From assembly GCA_030562195.1 (NCBI GenBank), contig CM060199.1, positions 23,084,338 to 23,148,337 of the forward strand: 64,000 bases of DNA. The letters are read 5' to 3'. Source of the stretch: Nipponacmea schrenckii. Taxonomy: Eukaryota; Mollusca; Gastropoda; Lottiidae. The first letter of the stretch is position 1, and each line of letters starts with the position of its first letter. Of this stretch, positions 33,873 to 44,543 are shown one piece after another. The notes under the pieces were generated by a model that worked only from the letters and a program-made list of their open reading frames with translations, did not search any database and was not told where the DNA came from. The position numbers and the translations under genes were made by a program.

Positions 33873-34550
33873 AAATCTATGAAATATGTACGTGTTTCTA
33901 ATGTTATGAATTCAAAAGATCAAACATTATTGTTTCATTCCAATTGATTGAAACGTGTTGCTCCTGTTACTGTTTTAAACCAATTGATTGAAATGTGTTG
34001 CTCCTGTTACTGTTTTAAACTCATAATTTCAAATTTGTTCAAGATCATTTTCAATGATCATACCACGTTGCATTAAAATCAATTCAAATTGTAACTTCTA
34101 TTGAGCTCAAATCTATGAAATATGTACGTGTTTCTAATGTTATGAATTCAAAAGATCAAACATTATTGTTTCATTCCAATTGATTGAAACGTGTTGCTCC
34201 TGTTACTGTTTTAAACCAATTGATTGAAATGTGTTGCTCCTGTTACTGTTTTAAACTCATAATTTCAAATTTGTTCAAGATCATTTTCAATGATCATACC
34301 ACGTTGCATTAAAATCGATTCAAATTGTAAATTCTATTGAGCTCAAATCTATGAAATATGTACGTGTTTCTAATGTTATGAATTCAAAAGATCAAACATT
34401 ATTGTTTCATTCCAATTGATTGAAACTTGTTGCTCCTGTTACTGTTTTAAACCAATTGATTGAAATGTGTTGCTCCTGTTACTGTTTTAAACTCATAATT
34501 TCAAATTTGTTCAAGATTATTTTCAATGATCATACCACGTTGTTCAAAGT
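33873..34550. repeat. 236-bp tandem repeat, about 2.9 units
   Basis: Units start AAATCTATGAAATATGTACG at 33873, 34109 and 34345, a period of exactly 236 bp, with very few differences. Each unit contains an internal duplication of about 40 bp (CCAATTGATTGAAACGTGTT, continuing to GCTCCTGTTACTGTTTTAAA). It looks like a recently expanded minisatellite derived from the neighbouring pearl-like sequence. Confidence 0.9.
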
Positions 34551-34743
34551 TCTAATCTTTGGTAATTGGTGACAATCCGAAACACAGGAGAATTTACAGT
34601 CATATTTCAAATTGAAGATACACAAACTATCTCACAAGCCCAAATTGAACCGAATACATGAAAGAAACACTATCGCACAACAAACGGTTAAACAGTGAAA
34701 AATATGTTCTGTTACAATATTCTATAGCACATTTCAATGTGGG

Positions 34744-36079
34744 CATTAAAATAGCGATGGCCCATCGTAATACGCCCACCATTGGCAGCCTTAGTTATTC
34801 GGGCGGTGGACAAGAGGTATCAGTAAATACAATATTTTAAATGTAAAAGGCTCAAATCATGCTTTGTCAAAATCTATCAAGAAACCAGATCTCTATCAAG
34901 TCTACAAAGAATCAGAGGCTGATAAATTGAACACGTTTTAAAGAACTAGGGCAATAACTCAATAAATATTTTTTGATTAGTCTGATTTTCAATAGGGTCT
35001 ATCCTCGAGTTATAACAAACACTCACACCAAGTTTCATCAAATTCCATCAAGAACCCGGCTCCCTATCGTGTTCACAAGGAATTTTAGGACAAGGGCAAT
35101 AACTCAGTAAATATTTTTCGATGGGTTTCATTTTCGATAGGCTTGATCCTTGGGTCATTACAAAGACTCATTCCAAGTTTCATTAAAATCCATCAAGAAA
35201 TGTGGTCTCTATCGTGTTCACAACAATTGTGGACAGGCAGATGGACGGACAGATAAACAGACAGGCGGGCAGAAGGCTTCATCCTTGGATGATTACAAAC
35301 ACACACACCGAAATTGGTCAAAATCCATCCAGAAACCATCTCTTTATCATGTCCACAACACATTTTTGAACGCTAAATGAATGTGTTTTCAAGAACAAGG
35401 GCAATAACTCATCAATTTATTTTTCGATTTGTCTGATTTTCAATAGGCTTCATCCTTAAGTAATAACAAGCAATCACACCAAATTTGATCAAAATCCATC
35501 AAGAAACACACTCTTAAACGTGTTCACAACAAATTTTCAAAAACAAGGGCAATAACTCATTGAATATTTTTCGATTTGTCTGATTTTCCATAGGCTACTT
35601 CCTAGGGTTATAACAAACACACTCACCAAATTTGGTCAAAATCCATCAAGAAATGTGGTCTCTATCGTGTTCACAACAATTGTGGACAGGCAGATGAATG
35701 TGTTTTCAAGAACAAGGGCAATAACTCATCAATTTATTTTTCGATTTGTCTGATTTTCAATAGGCTTCATCCTCAAGTAATAACAAGCAATCACACCAAA
35801 TTTCATCAAAATCCATCAAGAAACGCACTCTTAATCGTGTTCACAACAAATTTTCAAAAACAAGGGCAATAACTCATTGAATATTTTTCGATTGGTCTAA
35901 TTTCAATAGGCTTCTTCCTTGGGTTATAACAAACACACTCATCAAATTTGGTCAAAATCCATCAGGAAATGTGGTCTCTATCGTGTTCACAACAATTGTG
36001 GACAGGCAGACAGACAGACAGACAGGCGGACAGACAGGGGCGACTACAATATACGCCCACATTTATGTGTGGGCGTATA
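34744..36079 (-). mobile_element. Pearl-like non-autonomous element, copy G (complete, reversed)
   Basis: Tail at the left (AAAATAGCGATGGCCCATCG, then TAATACGCCCACC) with the same CGATGG-G-CCATCG palindrome as copy B. The core has diverged units, including a second copy of a roughly 300-bp segment (35380-35680 and 35690-35990). The GACA microsatellite is at 36001-36030, and the head hairpin ATACGCCCACATTTATGTGT, then GGGCGTAT, ends at about 36079. Non-coding. Confidence 0.82.
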
Positions 36080-36247
36080 ATAAAATTGAAAATTGACAAA
36101 TTCTAAATTGAAAAGGATAGTTTAGATTTACAAAGCTAATATGTTACCTTACCTCGTCAATTAAGTGTGACAACAAAGAAATGACCATATTGAATTTAGG
36201 CCAATCAAAAATACTAATACAAATTACATTTATTTAAATTTTTTATT

Positions 36248-36537
36248 TCACTTCTCTCCAATAACTTCAGATTTAATTCTATTAGCTATAGCACGTCTCA
36301 TGGCCAATTTCTTTTCATCATCTGGATTAACATTTTTTTGGTCTGGAACATGAGAAAGCTTCATTGCTTCTTTGGCTACACGAGCAGATGAAGGCCTCTT
36401 GGGAAATGATTTTTCTGCTGTCTGTAGAGTTTTGTTTCGTTCCTTTCTTTTCATTTCCACCAGTTTATCTCTTTGTTCTTTTAAAAAATCAAAACGTTTT
36501 CTCATTTCTTCTTCACTCAGATTATGCATTGTAGCCT
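36248..36537 (-). CDS. CFAP36: Terminal exon of a probable CFAP36 (CCDC104-like) gene
   Basis: The exon starts after a TATTTTAG acceptor (36539-36538 on the minus strand) and runs open to TGA, followed at once by AATAAA, so this is a last exon. It encodes a charged helical segment (NLSEEEMRKRFDFLKEQRDK and LVEMKRKER), a linker with RPSSARVAKEAM, and the ending EKKLAMRRAIANRIKSEVIG. This order resembles the C-terminus of CFAP36, a cilium/flagellum-associated protein binding ARL2/ARL3 through its N-terminal domain. That identity rests on memory of the family pattern. Coding is clean, unlike almost everything else here. The upstream exons are not in the window's recognisable parts; they may lie beyond the Polinton insertions. 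Confidence 0.65.
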
Positions 36538-37760
36538 AAAATATATAACAATAAAGAATTTAATATTTGGATTAATTACAAAACACAGAATTAGTTGATA
36601 TTACATGTACTTTTCAAACAGAGTAAATTTAAGCCAGTGTTATAACATTTTTCAATTTATCAAATTTATTGTATTATAGAATATTATTATGTTTAACCAT
36701 CTCAGTACCAGCAAAATTCTTAATGCCATTGACAGTCTGAATTTATTATAACTCATTAGTCAAATTTTGTAGCACAGTTGCACAAAATTTACAGATTGAT
36801 ATCACTTTAGACTTATCTATTTTAGCTGGATTAGTAATTAATTTTAGTGTGAAATTAGTTTTATCACACAACAATATTGTTCATAAAAACAATATGACGC
36901 AGTAGCTCAGGTTTATTACTATATAAAATTTAGTAAAATGTAGGTCAAATAAAATTTAGATACTTTGTTCTGAAGCAGGTATGTCAAGCGTCAAGTTAAA
37001 ATTACCTCCTGAAACAATTACGAAGCAGATGATATCAAACGTAAACAATAACATTCGAAACGATTTCACAATGAAAATATACTTTATTCAGGATAATTGA
37101 TGGAAATGTAGACGGAGGAATCGTTAGCATTCAACTTCATTTATCATGAAATATCAAAGAAACAAACCAAATATATGCAATGCTTCAAGATCCTTGTCGA
37201 CTTTCATAAAAGAATGTAATTAAAAAAAAAACACGTGCAAATTCCCGCCAAAAATCACGCACAATTACTATAGAACTTAGAACAAAATTTCAAATTCTCA
37301 AAAGCGCAATTTTTGATCCAAATATCAAGTGTTATACAGCATTGGAAAGAACAGATTACGTGTAATAAGGACATGAAAGGAATTTTGACGTATGTAAATT
37401 AGATCACGTGACAGAGCTCTTCAAATGGCTGTAAAACCGGAAGTTGACATTGCACGACAAAAATGAAGACATCTATAGAAAGGTCTCGACAAGGGCAATA
37501 AGTTTTATGCAGGTCACCAAAGGTCAAGGTCACGATATATGAACCTTTGAAAATTAGGCACTTAGTGAAATAATATAACCGGAAATAAAGGAAAAGCTAA
37601 ATCGAAATTCAAAATTCGGCTTCCTGAGGATTGTTAGCAATCAATTGAAGATTACATAGACATAAACATTACAATTGTCCGATTAACCCCTAAGGCCCCA
37701 TTTTTCGTTTTACAAAAGTAAGTAGTTTAATCATGGCGGCTGACTTGTTACTTCCGGGTC
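36538..37760 (-). other. Probable last intron of the CFAP36-like gene, left of the Polinton
   Basis: AT-rich, no exon recognised. A short dispersed-repeat-like phrase (AAGGTCAAGGTCACGATATA) lies near 37520. It ends at the Polinton terminus. Confidence 0.45.
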
Positions 37761-38897
37761 AGTAGTAATAGAACTCCGAGCTACCGGATATCTGTAAGTT
37801 CTATTACTACTATTTGCCCACCCGCCCTCCCTTTAATTAACTAAAAAATGTCTTAAATAAACATTCACTTTAAACTTCATGATATATTATAACTAAATTC
37901 GTCTGCTAAATTATTGTTTAATCAATATTCTCTTTAACATTGTTGAATATTCTCGAATTCTATTAACTGCGTCGTAATAGTTCACACCTGTTACTTGCCA
38001 ACTCATTTTGAAGCCGGTCGTGTTAATGTACAGTTTAGTTTCTGTTTACTCTAGGTGTAATATTCTTTGGACAAGAGATTAACAGAATTATATATAATTA
38101 AAGTATGTAATATCTATATCTAATATTGACAGTTTAATAATATCAAATTTTCGTTAGTTTGTCAATTGAAAAACTAGAACGAATGGTTTCAGAAATCGGA
38201 CAATGTTTCAAAATAATTCTGAAGAAGTAACGTTCTGGAAACTAATGTGATTTGAAAATATTTATCAATCTTATCCAAAACAGTTCGAGATTCTGTTCAG
38301 AAAGGTGAGTGTGTAAAATATTTAATAATAAATTCTCCATTTTATGTTTCAGGTTACGTGACAAATATTCACACATTTCACAATCAATAATACAGTATAA
38401 TGGTACACGTGTTTGATCGATCAATAGAAGTTAATTACCTGTGAAACTTCCTACCTGCGTAGTTATACCTAACAACATAACAACAGTTGGTAACTAAGGA
38501 CCCGTACTGATAGTACGCTTTTCGATCATGCGCAGTTGGATAGAACAACAACATCCGCAACTGACATATCCTGTCATGCGGAGATGAATAGCAACCAAAT
38601 AACAATATTCGTAACTAACGACCCGTACTAGTAGTACGCTTTTCGATCATGCGCAGTTGAGAAAACAATTAATAATAATTTATGATAATGTTGTATTGAT
38701 TATGAACCTTTGAATTTATTTATACTTGTAATAAAATTCTTTTGGTGTATTTCTTTTATCAAATCTACTATATTAAAAATATGGGATTGATTTTAAAGCA
38801 TGAAAAGGAAAAGTTCAATTACACTGGAGATGGTTTCTTCTCTGGATTGATGTCCCTTATACCAAAGGTTACATCCTTTGTAACTAAAAACAAAGAC
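37761..38897. repeat. Polinton long terminal inverted repeat (copy 1, left)
   Basis: About 1.14 kb that is the reverse complement of 54127-55244 with modest divergence. The outermost 51 bp form a small palindrome (arms AGTAGTAATAGAAC and GTTCTATTACTACT). At 37843-37868 there is a block (AAAAATGTCTTAAATAAACA) nearly identical to the start of the PLA2 gene at 38898-38924. The inner end cuts through the small virion gene. Confidence 0.9.
38495..38661. repeat. Direct repeat with palindromic core inside the Polinton TIR
   Basis: Two units about 120 bp apart read GACCCGTACTNNTAGTACGC and continue TTTTCGATCATGCGCAGTTG. Each contains the palindrome GTACTNNTAGTAC. The pair is conserved in the right TIR (54368-54535). 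Position upstream of the small virion gene suggests a promoter or replication element; function is inferred only from location. Confidence 0.6.
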
Positions 38898-38912
38898 CAA
38901 AAATGTCTTTAA
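38781..38912 (+). pseudogene. Truncated copy of the small virion gene, cut by the TIR boundary
   Basis: Starts MGLILKHEKEKF and shares 39 residues with the minus-strand gene at 54243, then diverges into four residues and a stop at the TIR inner edge (38897). Such half-genes arise when a terminal repeat extends into the gene at the other end. Not expected to be functional alone. Confidence 0.7.
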
Positions 38913-39334
38913 TAAACATTCACTCCCCTACAACTTATTTCGGATCAGGAGACATTCAAAAATCTCTAACTAAACTTCCCGGTTTTCCATGGGCTAAATA
39001 TAAAGGTGAGAAACATCTTCCAGGTCATAATTACACTGGTCCAGGAACTAGGTTAGATTTACGATTGGATTAAAATGATAATCCAAAACCAGGGGAAGAA
39101 CCTGTTAATAGAGTAGATGCTGCTGCACTTAAACACGACAAACTATACAGAAATGAAGACTTAAAATTTCGACACGAAGCAGATAAACAAATGATTAAAG
39201 AATTAGAATCCATTTCAAATCCCACTTTTAGAGAAAAAGTTGAAAGAGCATTAATCATAAGATTATTAAAATCAAAAATGAAATTGGGTATGGGATTAGC
39301 AGATGAAATTCATAAAGAATTCAGAAAAACCTAA
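38903..39334 (+). pseudogene. Parvovirus-type phospholipase A2 domain protein, copy 1 (nonsense)
   Basis: ATG at 38903. It has the PLA2 signature of parvoviral capsids and some adintoviruses: a calcium-binding-loop block (HNYTGPGTRLD) and a catalytic helix DAAALKHDKLYRN with the HD pair. A TAA at 39071-39073 falls between them. The C-terminal part (RALIIRLLKSKMKLGMGLAD) runs to 39334 and overlaps the integrase start in another frame. It keeps about 11 residues (SISNPTFREK region) missing from copy 2. In parvoviruses this enzyme breaches endosomal membranes; the same role here is inferred. Confidence 0.85.
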
Positions 39335-40070
39335 AAACTTTTTAAAAGTGAAAGTATTCGCCAAAGACGATATATGGTCAGCTGATTTAATTAATATGCC
39401 CCCAGAAAGAGGTTATAAATATTGTTTAACAGTTATAGATTTATATACAAGATACGCTTGGGTTATTCCTTTAAAAAACAAAACAGGTCTAACTGTTAAA
39501 AAAGCATTTGAAACAATTATGAAACATAGAAAACCCAAAAAGTTATGGGTAGATCAAGGAACAGAATTTTATAATAAGAATATGAAATCTTTAGGGTTTG
39601 AAATTTACAGTACATATAACGAAGGTAAAGCTGTAGTAATTGAGAGATTTAACAGAACTCTAAAAAACAAATTATTCAAAAAGTTCACAGAATTGAATTC
39701 TCAAAAATGGCTTAAAATATTACCTATTGTTGTCGATGAATATAATAATAAAATTCATTCATCTATAAAAGTAACTCCTACAGAAACTTCAAAAAATCCA
39801 GATATTATAAAATCGATTAACACACAAAACAATTTTGAAAATGAGAATTTAAATATTAAACTCAAATTTAAAGTTGGAGATCGAGTTCGTATTTATAAAT
39901 ATAAAAGTAAATTCGAAAAAGGTTATGTTGGATATTGGACGAATGAAATCTTTATTATTGATAAAATTAATAAAACTTCACCACCAACTTACAGTTTAGT
40001 AGATTTACATGGTGAAGAAATCTTGGGTAGATTTTATCAAAACGAACTTCAAAAAACTGATTACTTTTAA
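39303..40070 (+). CDS. Polinton DDE integrase, copy 1 (core intact)
   Basis: Retroviral-type integrase core with all three catalytic residues visible: Asp in IWSADLINM, Asp in KLWVDQGTEF and Glu in VVIERFNRTLKNKL. It is followed by an SH3-like C-terminal block (FKVGDRVRIYKYKSKFEKGY) and LVDLHGEEILGRFYQNELQK, characteristic of Polinton integrases. The ATG at 39303 overlaps the PLA2 frame by 32 bp; the natural N-terminus may instead come from readthrough of the PLA2 frame, as in copy 2. A small deletion at 40055-40061 removes the stop/start spacing seen in copy 2. Confidence 0.9.
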   Translation: MKFIKNSEKPKNFLKVKVFAKDDIWSADLINMPPERGYKYCLTVIDLYTRYAWVIPLKNKTGLTVKKAFETIMKHRKPKKLWVDQGTEFYNKNMKSLGFEIYSTYNEGKAVVIERFNRTLKNKLFKKFTELNSQKWLKILPIVVDEYNNKIHSSIKVTPTETSKNPDIIKSINTQNNFENENLNIKLKFKVGDRVRIYKYKSKFEKGYVGYWTNEIFIIDKINKTSPPTYSLVDLHGEEILGRFYQNELQKTDYF

Positions 40071-40470
40071 AGAATTCTTACAAAAATACGGAACAGATAC
40101 TACCACAAATTTTCAATTAATCAAATGGGCAGAAGAATTAAACATAAAACCTTTTTACTACTGTATGCGTGATGAAATATCATCTCTTAAAAATAAAACA
40201 AAGTTTTATGCTATAACTAATATCCATACTTCAGATCAAAAAGGCGTTCATCATTCTGCTTTGTTCAAAGGGGATTCAATGTATTTTTTTGATTCATATG
40301 GATTAGATCCAACTAAAGAAATTATTGATTTGAATTATGGTCCAATAAAATGTTCTACTTTTCAAATTCAAAAACCAGGAGATAAATTTTGTGGACAACT
40401 TTCACTTTGGGTTTTATATCAATTAAGTTTAGGTAAACCATTTGAACAAATAGTATTTAATCTTGTTTAA
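40060..40470 (+). pseudogene. Adenain-like cysteine protease, copy 1 (start codon lost)
   Basis: Same protein as the intact copy at 45787, with catalytic His (GVHHSALFKG), Asp (YFFDSYGLDP) and Cys (GDKFCGQLSLWVLYQ). The sequence equivalent to the start codon is missing: copy 2 has about 14 extra bases between integrase and protease, and here they are deleted between short TGAT repeats. The only upstream ATG in frame (40009) lies in the integrase gene. The rest of the frame is intact. Confidence 0.85.
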
Positions 40471-40474
40471 AAAA

Positions 40475-42175
40475 ATGGCAAATAAATTTGGTCTAGGAAA
40501 CTTAAAGAATGAAGTTCCTACATTAACGCTTAGTAAATTCAAACCATATTTTGTAGATCAAACTGGAGACACACTTCAAGGTGATATAGATATGAATAAT
40601 TTCAAAATAACTAATTTAAGATTTCCTCAACATAAAAAAGATGCAATAAATAAAGGTTATTTAACTCAAACAACTAAAAGTTTACATAAAAAAATAACTG
40701 TATTAGATAAAGATAGTAAAAACCAATTAGAAAACCATCAAAAACTTTTAAACTCACATCATAAAAAACTAGAAAGTTATCAACAATTAGCTAATATAGT
40801 CGATAAAACTCAGTTGGATCAACTGATAGGTAACATTAAACCAGGTATAAGTGAAGAAAAATTAAAACAAGAATTAGCTAATCTTGAAACGAAACTAAAT
40901 GATGATAATGAACTAACAGAAATTAAAACCTATATTCAACAACAATTAGTTAATGTGGTTGATAAATGACAATTACAAAATTTAAATTTATTAATATCTC
41001 AACTAGACGATAAAATTACAAAGCAAAAATTAGATATTAAACAACTGACAAGTATCATTAAACCAGGTATAAGCGAAGAAAAATTAAAACAAGAATTAAT
41101 TAATCTAGAGACGAAACTTAATGATGACAGTAAACTAACAGAAATTAAAACTTATGTTCAACAACAATTAGTTAATGTGGTTGATAAAACTCGGTTACAG
41201 AATTTTATTTCATTAATATCCAAATTAGATGATAGAATTACAAAAGAGAAAATAGATTTGAAACAACTAATAGATAATATTAAACCAGGTATAAGCGAAG
41301 AGAGACTGAAACAAGAATTGTCTAAATTAGAAACAAATAATAACAACGAGCTAACAGAAATTAAAACCTATATTCAACAACAATTAGTTAGTGTAGCCGA
41401 TAAAACTCAATTACAAAATTTAAATTTATTAATAACCCAATTAGATGATAAAATTACCAAACAAAAATCAAATGTAAAACAACTAATAGCTAATATCAAA
41501 CCAGGTATAAGCGAAGAAAAATTAAAACAAGAATTATCTGATTTAGAAACTAAACTTAATGATAACAATGAACTAACAGAAATTAAAACCTATATCGAAC
41601 AGCAATTAGCTAATGTAGTAGACAAAGCGGAGTTAGAGAGATTAAAATCATCCATATCTGAATTAGATACAAAAATTGAGTCAAGTGAAAAGATGTTTCA
41701 AAAAATCAATAAAAGATTACTACCGATAGAAAAGCCTTATTGTTTTAGTTTACCCTTTAATGATGGTATTTTAGAAAAGTATGGATTTGTTGCAACATAT
41801 GAAGGAAGATTAGTTGACCTATCTCGATTTAAATCTATGTTTGCGAAGAAATACGCATATCCAAATCATAAAATTACATCAAACTTTTCAATATTTGAAA
41901 TTACGTCTTCAACTGAAGCAGTCATTACTATATTGTTTCCTTTTAAATTAAAAATAAAAACATTTGTGTATAAACAAATGGATCGAAATGGTATAACATT
42001 TAATTATGATATAAGACTATTTAAAAGAACAATTTCCACAATAACCAAGGGTGGAAAAATTAAAGAGATTCATGTATCTTTCATACCTCCTTATAATATG
42101 GATAATGTACCACTAAATACAGATTTTGTCGATGGAGTGGAAATTAAAATAAACCTTACGGATCAAGATTCTTGA
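40475..42175 (+). pseudogene. Fibre-like trimeric coiled-coil protein, copy 1 (one in-frame TGA)
   Basis: ATG at 40475; one frame of 566 codons to 42175, broken only by TGA at 40967-40969. The N-terminus has a phage tail-fibre-like block (QTGDTLQGDIDMNNFKITNL, then KKDAINKGYL). Then come four degenerate 72-74-residue repeats (each with KPGISEEKLKQEL and ELTEIKTYIQQQLVNVVDK), strongly heptad-like. A C-terminal globular region of about 140 residues follows (LPFNDGILEKYGFVATYEGR onward), plausible as a receptor-binding head. Fibre function is inferred from architecture. The gene runs directly into the polymerase remnant. Confidence 0.75.
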
Positions 42176-42888
42176 CTTACCATTTGTCATACCTGTGTGT
42201 GGTCATATCAACATGTAGCAAGAAGTTTAAAAGATTGGGGAAAATCATCAGAATTACCAATGAATTTAAGAAAGATTGATTTAGATATTGCGTCTATAAA
42301 CGAATCAAATTGGGAGTCCCGAAGAGAAGAATGGGAACCTTATGCTAAAAGAGATACTATATGTTTAGGCATATGTTTGATCAAATACAATCAAGTTATG
42401 ACATCTATGATAAATCAAAGTGTAATAAATAATTAAACAGCTCCCGCCTTATCTCTTAAAGGTTGGTATTATCTGTATAAAGGAGAAAAAGTATATTCTC
42501 ACGTAGATCCATTCATCAGACATTATGTCAGACGTTCTGTAAAAGGAGGTAGGGTTTCTGCAAACATAATAAAATTCAAATCGGATAAATTAGATGAAAT
42601 TTGTAAAGTACTACAACGTCATTTAAATACAACTGAGTCTGATATAATTGAGTTATTCAAAAAATACCAACAGTCTACTAAAGATTTTAACGAAGAGTTG
42701 AAAAAAATCTCTTGTTCGAAATTAATGGCATTTGACGCTAACGGTTTATATGCCTCTGCTACGTGTGATGGTGAATACCCAAAAGCTGAATCAGCAAGAG
42801 CTATAAAAGAATCTGAAAAGGCAGAATTTGTAAAGCTTTTCAATAAACAACAATTTAGACCAAGGTGTGCTATTTTATCTGTTTGGTT
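42176..42888 (+). pseudogene. Protein-primed DNA polymerase B, copy 1 (N-terminus deleted, cut by gap)
   Basis: Starts abruptly at the end of the fibre gene with the exonuclease part (ARSLKDWGKSSELP and WEPYAKRDTICLGICLIKYN, an Exo III-like motif). It continues through motif A (LMAFDANGLYASATCDGEYP) to the gap at 42889. Frame slips occur near 42433, 42490 and 42655. The N-terminal half (priming and Exo I/II regions) is absent, as in copy 2. Confidence 0.85.
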
Positions 42889-43388
42889 NNNNNNNNNNNN
42901 NNNNNNNNNNNNNNNNNNNNNNNNNNNNNNNNNNNNNNNNNNNNNNNNNNNNNNNNNNNNNNNNNNNNNNNNNNNNNNNNNNNNNNNNNNNNNNNNNNNN
43001 NNNNNNNNNNNNNNNNNNNNNNNNNNNNNNNNNNNNNNNNNNNNNNNNNNNNNNNNNNNNNNNNNNNNNNNNNNNNNNNNNNNNNNNNNNNNNNNNNNNN
43101 NNNNNNNNNNNNNNNNNNNNNNNNNNNNNNNNNNNNNNNNNNNNNNNNNNNNNNNNNNNNNNNNNNNNNNNNNNNNNNNNNNNNNNNNNNNNNNNNNNNN
43201 NNNNNNNNNNNNNNNNNNNNNNNNNNNNNNNNNNNNNNNNNNNNNNNNNNNNNNNNNNNNNNNNNNNNNNNNNNNNNNNNNNNNNNNNNNNNNNNNNNNN
43301 NNNNNNNNNNNNNNNNNNNNNNNNNNNNNNNNNNNNNNNNNNNNNNNNNNNNNNNNNNNNNNNNNNNNNNNNNNNNNNNNNNNNNNNN
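42889..43388. other. Assembly gap of exactly 500 N
   Basis: An arbitrary-size scaffold gap inside the copy 1 polymerase gene. The 3' half of copy 1 is therefore missing or collapsed into copy 2. Confidence 0.99.
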
Positions 43389-43680
43389 CCCTCAGCACAT
43401 GATAGACTTTTCCTTGGTTTTTGCGGTCATGTACTTGATCCCCGAAAGATGAATCTGTCCATTTTATACACATGGAGTTTATTTTCAAAAAAATTGTACG
43501 TTGACATAATATATGGTTTTTGAGATCGTATGCCTGGTCGCGGTGGTGGGCTTGTCCGTTATATGCTGGATGCCATTCAGCATACCATTCATTTTTCGAA
43601 TAAAAATAAAATATGCCATTATTTAATATACCTTCTGAAGATAAATTTAAATTATTAAAAATTTGATTTAAAGTAGGCAT
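43389..43680 (-). CDS. Unrecognised partial open frame
   Basis: An open frame starting MPTLNQIFNNLNLSSEGILN at 43680 and running 97 residues into the gap. The first 35 residues (to SKNEWYAEWHPAY) look protein-like; the rest is uncertain and may be non-coding. I recognise no family. It lies between the two Polinton copies and could be Polinton or flanking sequence. Confidence 0.3.
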
Positions 43681-43977
43681 CTCGAATTATGTGCAACCAA
43701 CCACCCCGCACTCTACGAAGGAGGAGGGTAATGGGGATGTTATGTAACATACCAATTAGGTTACATTGCCAAAATTGTTTGTTTTGTTTTTTTTTACTTT
43801 TTTCCGTATTTCGGGGATGTAAAAAATACCAATAGAGATGTTTTTTTTATAATTTTTTGTAGGAAGTGTTTTATTTTCCAAATGTTCTGGTCCGTGATGG
43901 ATGATATAAGGGTTGACGTCCAAAACGTTACACTACGCAACGCTGTAGCTGCCATTTGTTAGTATTTGTGCATTATG

Positions 43978-44275
43978 AAAAACTTTTTGTATTATCAGGA
44001 TCATCTTTTTGTATTATAATCTTTTTCCATTATTATCTTTTTTATATTATCAGGGTCATCTTTGTGTATTATAATCTTTTTCCATTATTATCTTTTTTGT
44101 ATTATCAGGATCATCTTTTTGTATTATAATTTTTTCCATTATTATCTTTTTGTATTATCAGGATCATCTTTTTGTATTATAATCTTTTCCATTGTCATCT
44201 TTTTGTATTATCAGGATCATCTTTTTGCATTATCAGGATCATCTTTTTGCATTATCAGGATCTTTTTGTAATGCA
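43978..44275. repeat. Short-period tandem repeat (TTTTTGTATTATCAGGATCA type)
   Basis: Irregular alternation of two phrases, TTTTTGTATTATCAGGATCATC and TTATAATCTTTTTCCATTATTA (each shown in part), repeated about five times and ending in simple TTTTTGCATTATCAGGATCA units. Open frames here are repeat artefacts. Confidence 0.85.
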
Positions 44276-44289
44276 AAGAATTCTAAGTC

Positions 44290-44543
44290 TAATTTTAGCA
44301 ATCTGGTTTCGCCAAAGGCGATAACTCGCAAGCCGTTCTATGAAAAAGTCGTCAAATTCAAACTTGACCGCCATCTTATCAATTCCAATGCTCGCACCAA
44401 ATTTCATCAAAATCCACTGAAAATTGCAGTTTCTACTGCACCCACAATTTTACTAAGTCGAGGGCTATAAGTCAAAAATCATTCATCGAACATTCATCAA
44501 AATCTAACTTGACCGACGTTGTCAATTCTAATGCTTACACCAA
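44290..44543 (-). repeat. Pearl-like core units, diverged, truncated by Polinton copy 2
   Basis: Reverse-oriented core sentences (GGCGATAACTCGCAAGCCGT, AACTTGACCGCCATCTTATC, TTTACTAAGTCGAGGGCTAT) with a period of about 160 bp, cut at the Polinton terminus. No continuation is visible at 55245. Confidence 0.65.

Larger units (their letters stand above)
37761..42888 (+). mobile_element. Polinton/Maverick element, copy 1 (left end to polymerase, then gap)
   Basis: Begins with AGTAGTAATAG, consistent with Polinton ends that start AG. Order: terminal inverted repeat (37761-38897), PLA2, integrase, protease, fibre-like gene and polymerase, running into a 500-N gap. Nucleotide identity to copy 2 is very high throughout. 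It carries the long inner repeat that copy 2's left end lacks. No 6-bp target duplication is identifiable because the right end is not assembled. Confidence 0.9.

Noticed and set aside
33873..34550. CRISPR-like array
   Set aside because: Units are contiguous 236-bp tandems without variable spacers, in animal DNA.
38538..38625. Possible tRNA or small RNA gene between the paired GTACT repeats
   Set aside because: No cloverleaf or A/B box pattern could be drawn.
40967..40969. Selenocysteine or programmed readthrough at the fibre TGA
   Set aside because: Other genes of both copies carry ordinary stops and slips, and no recoding structure was recognised; shared inheritance of a dead allele is simpler.
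44062..44271. Hydrophobic repetitive frame
   Set aside because: Product of a short tandem repeat.
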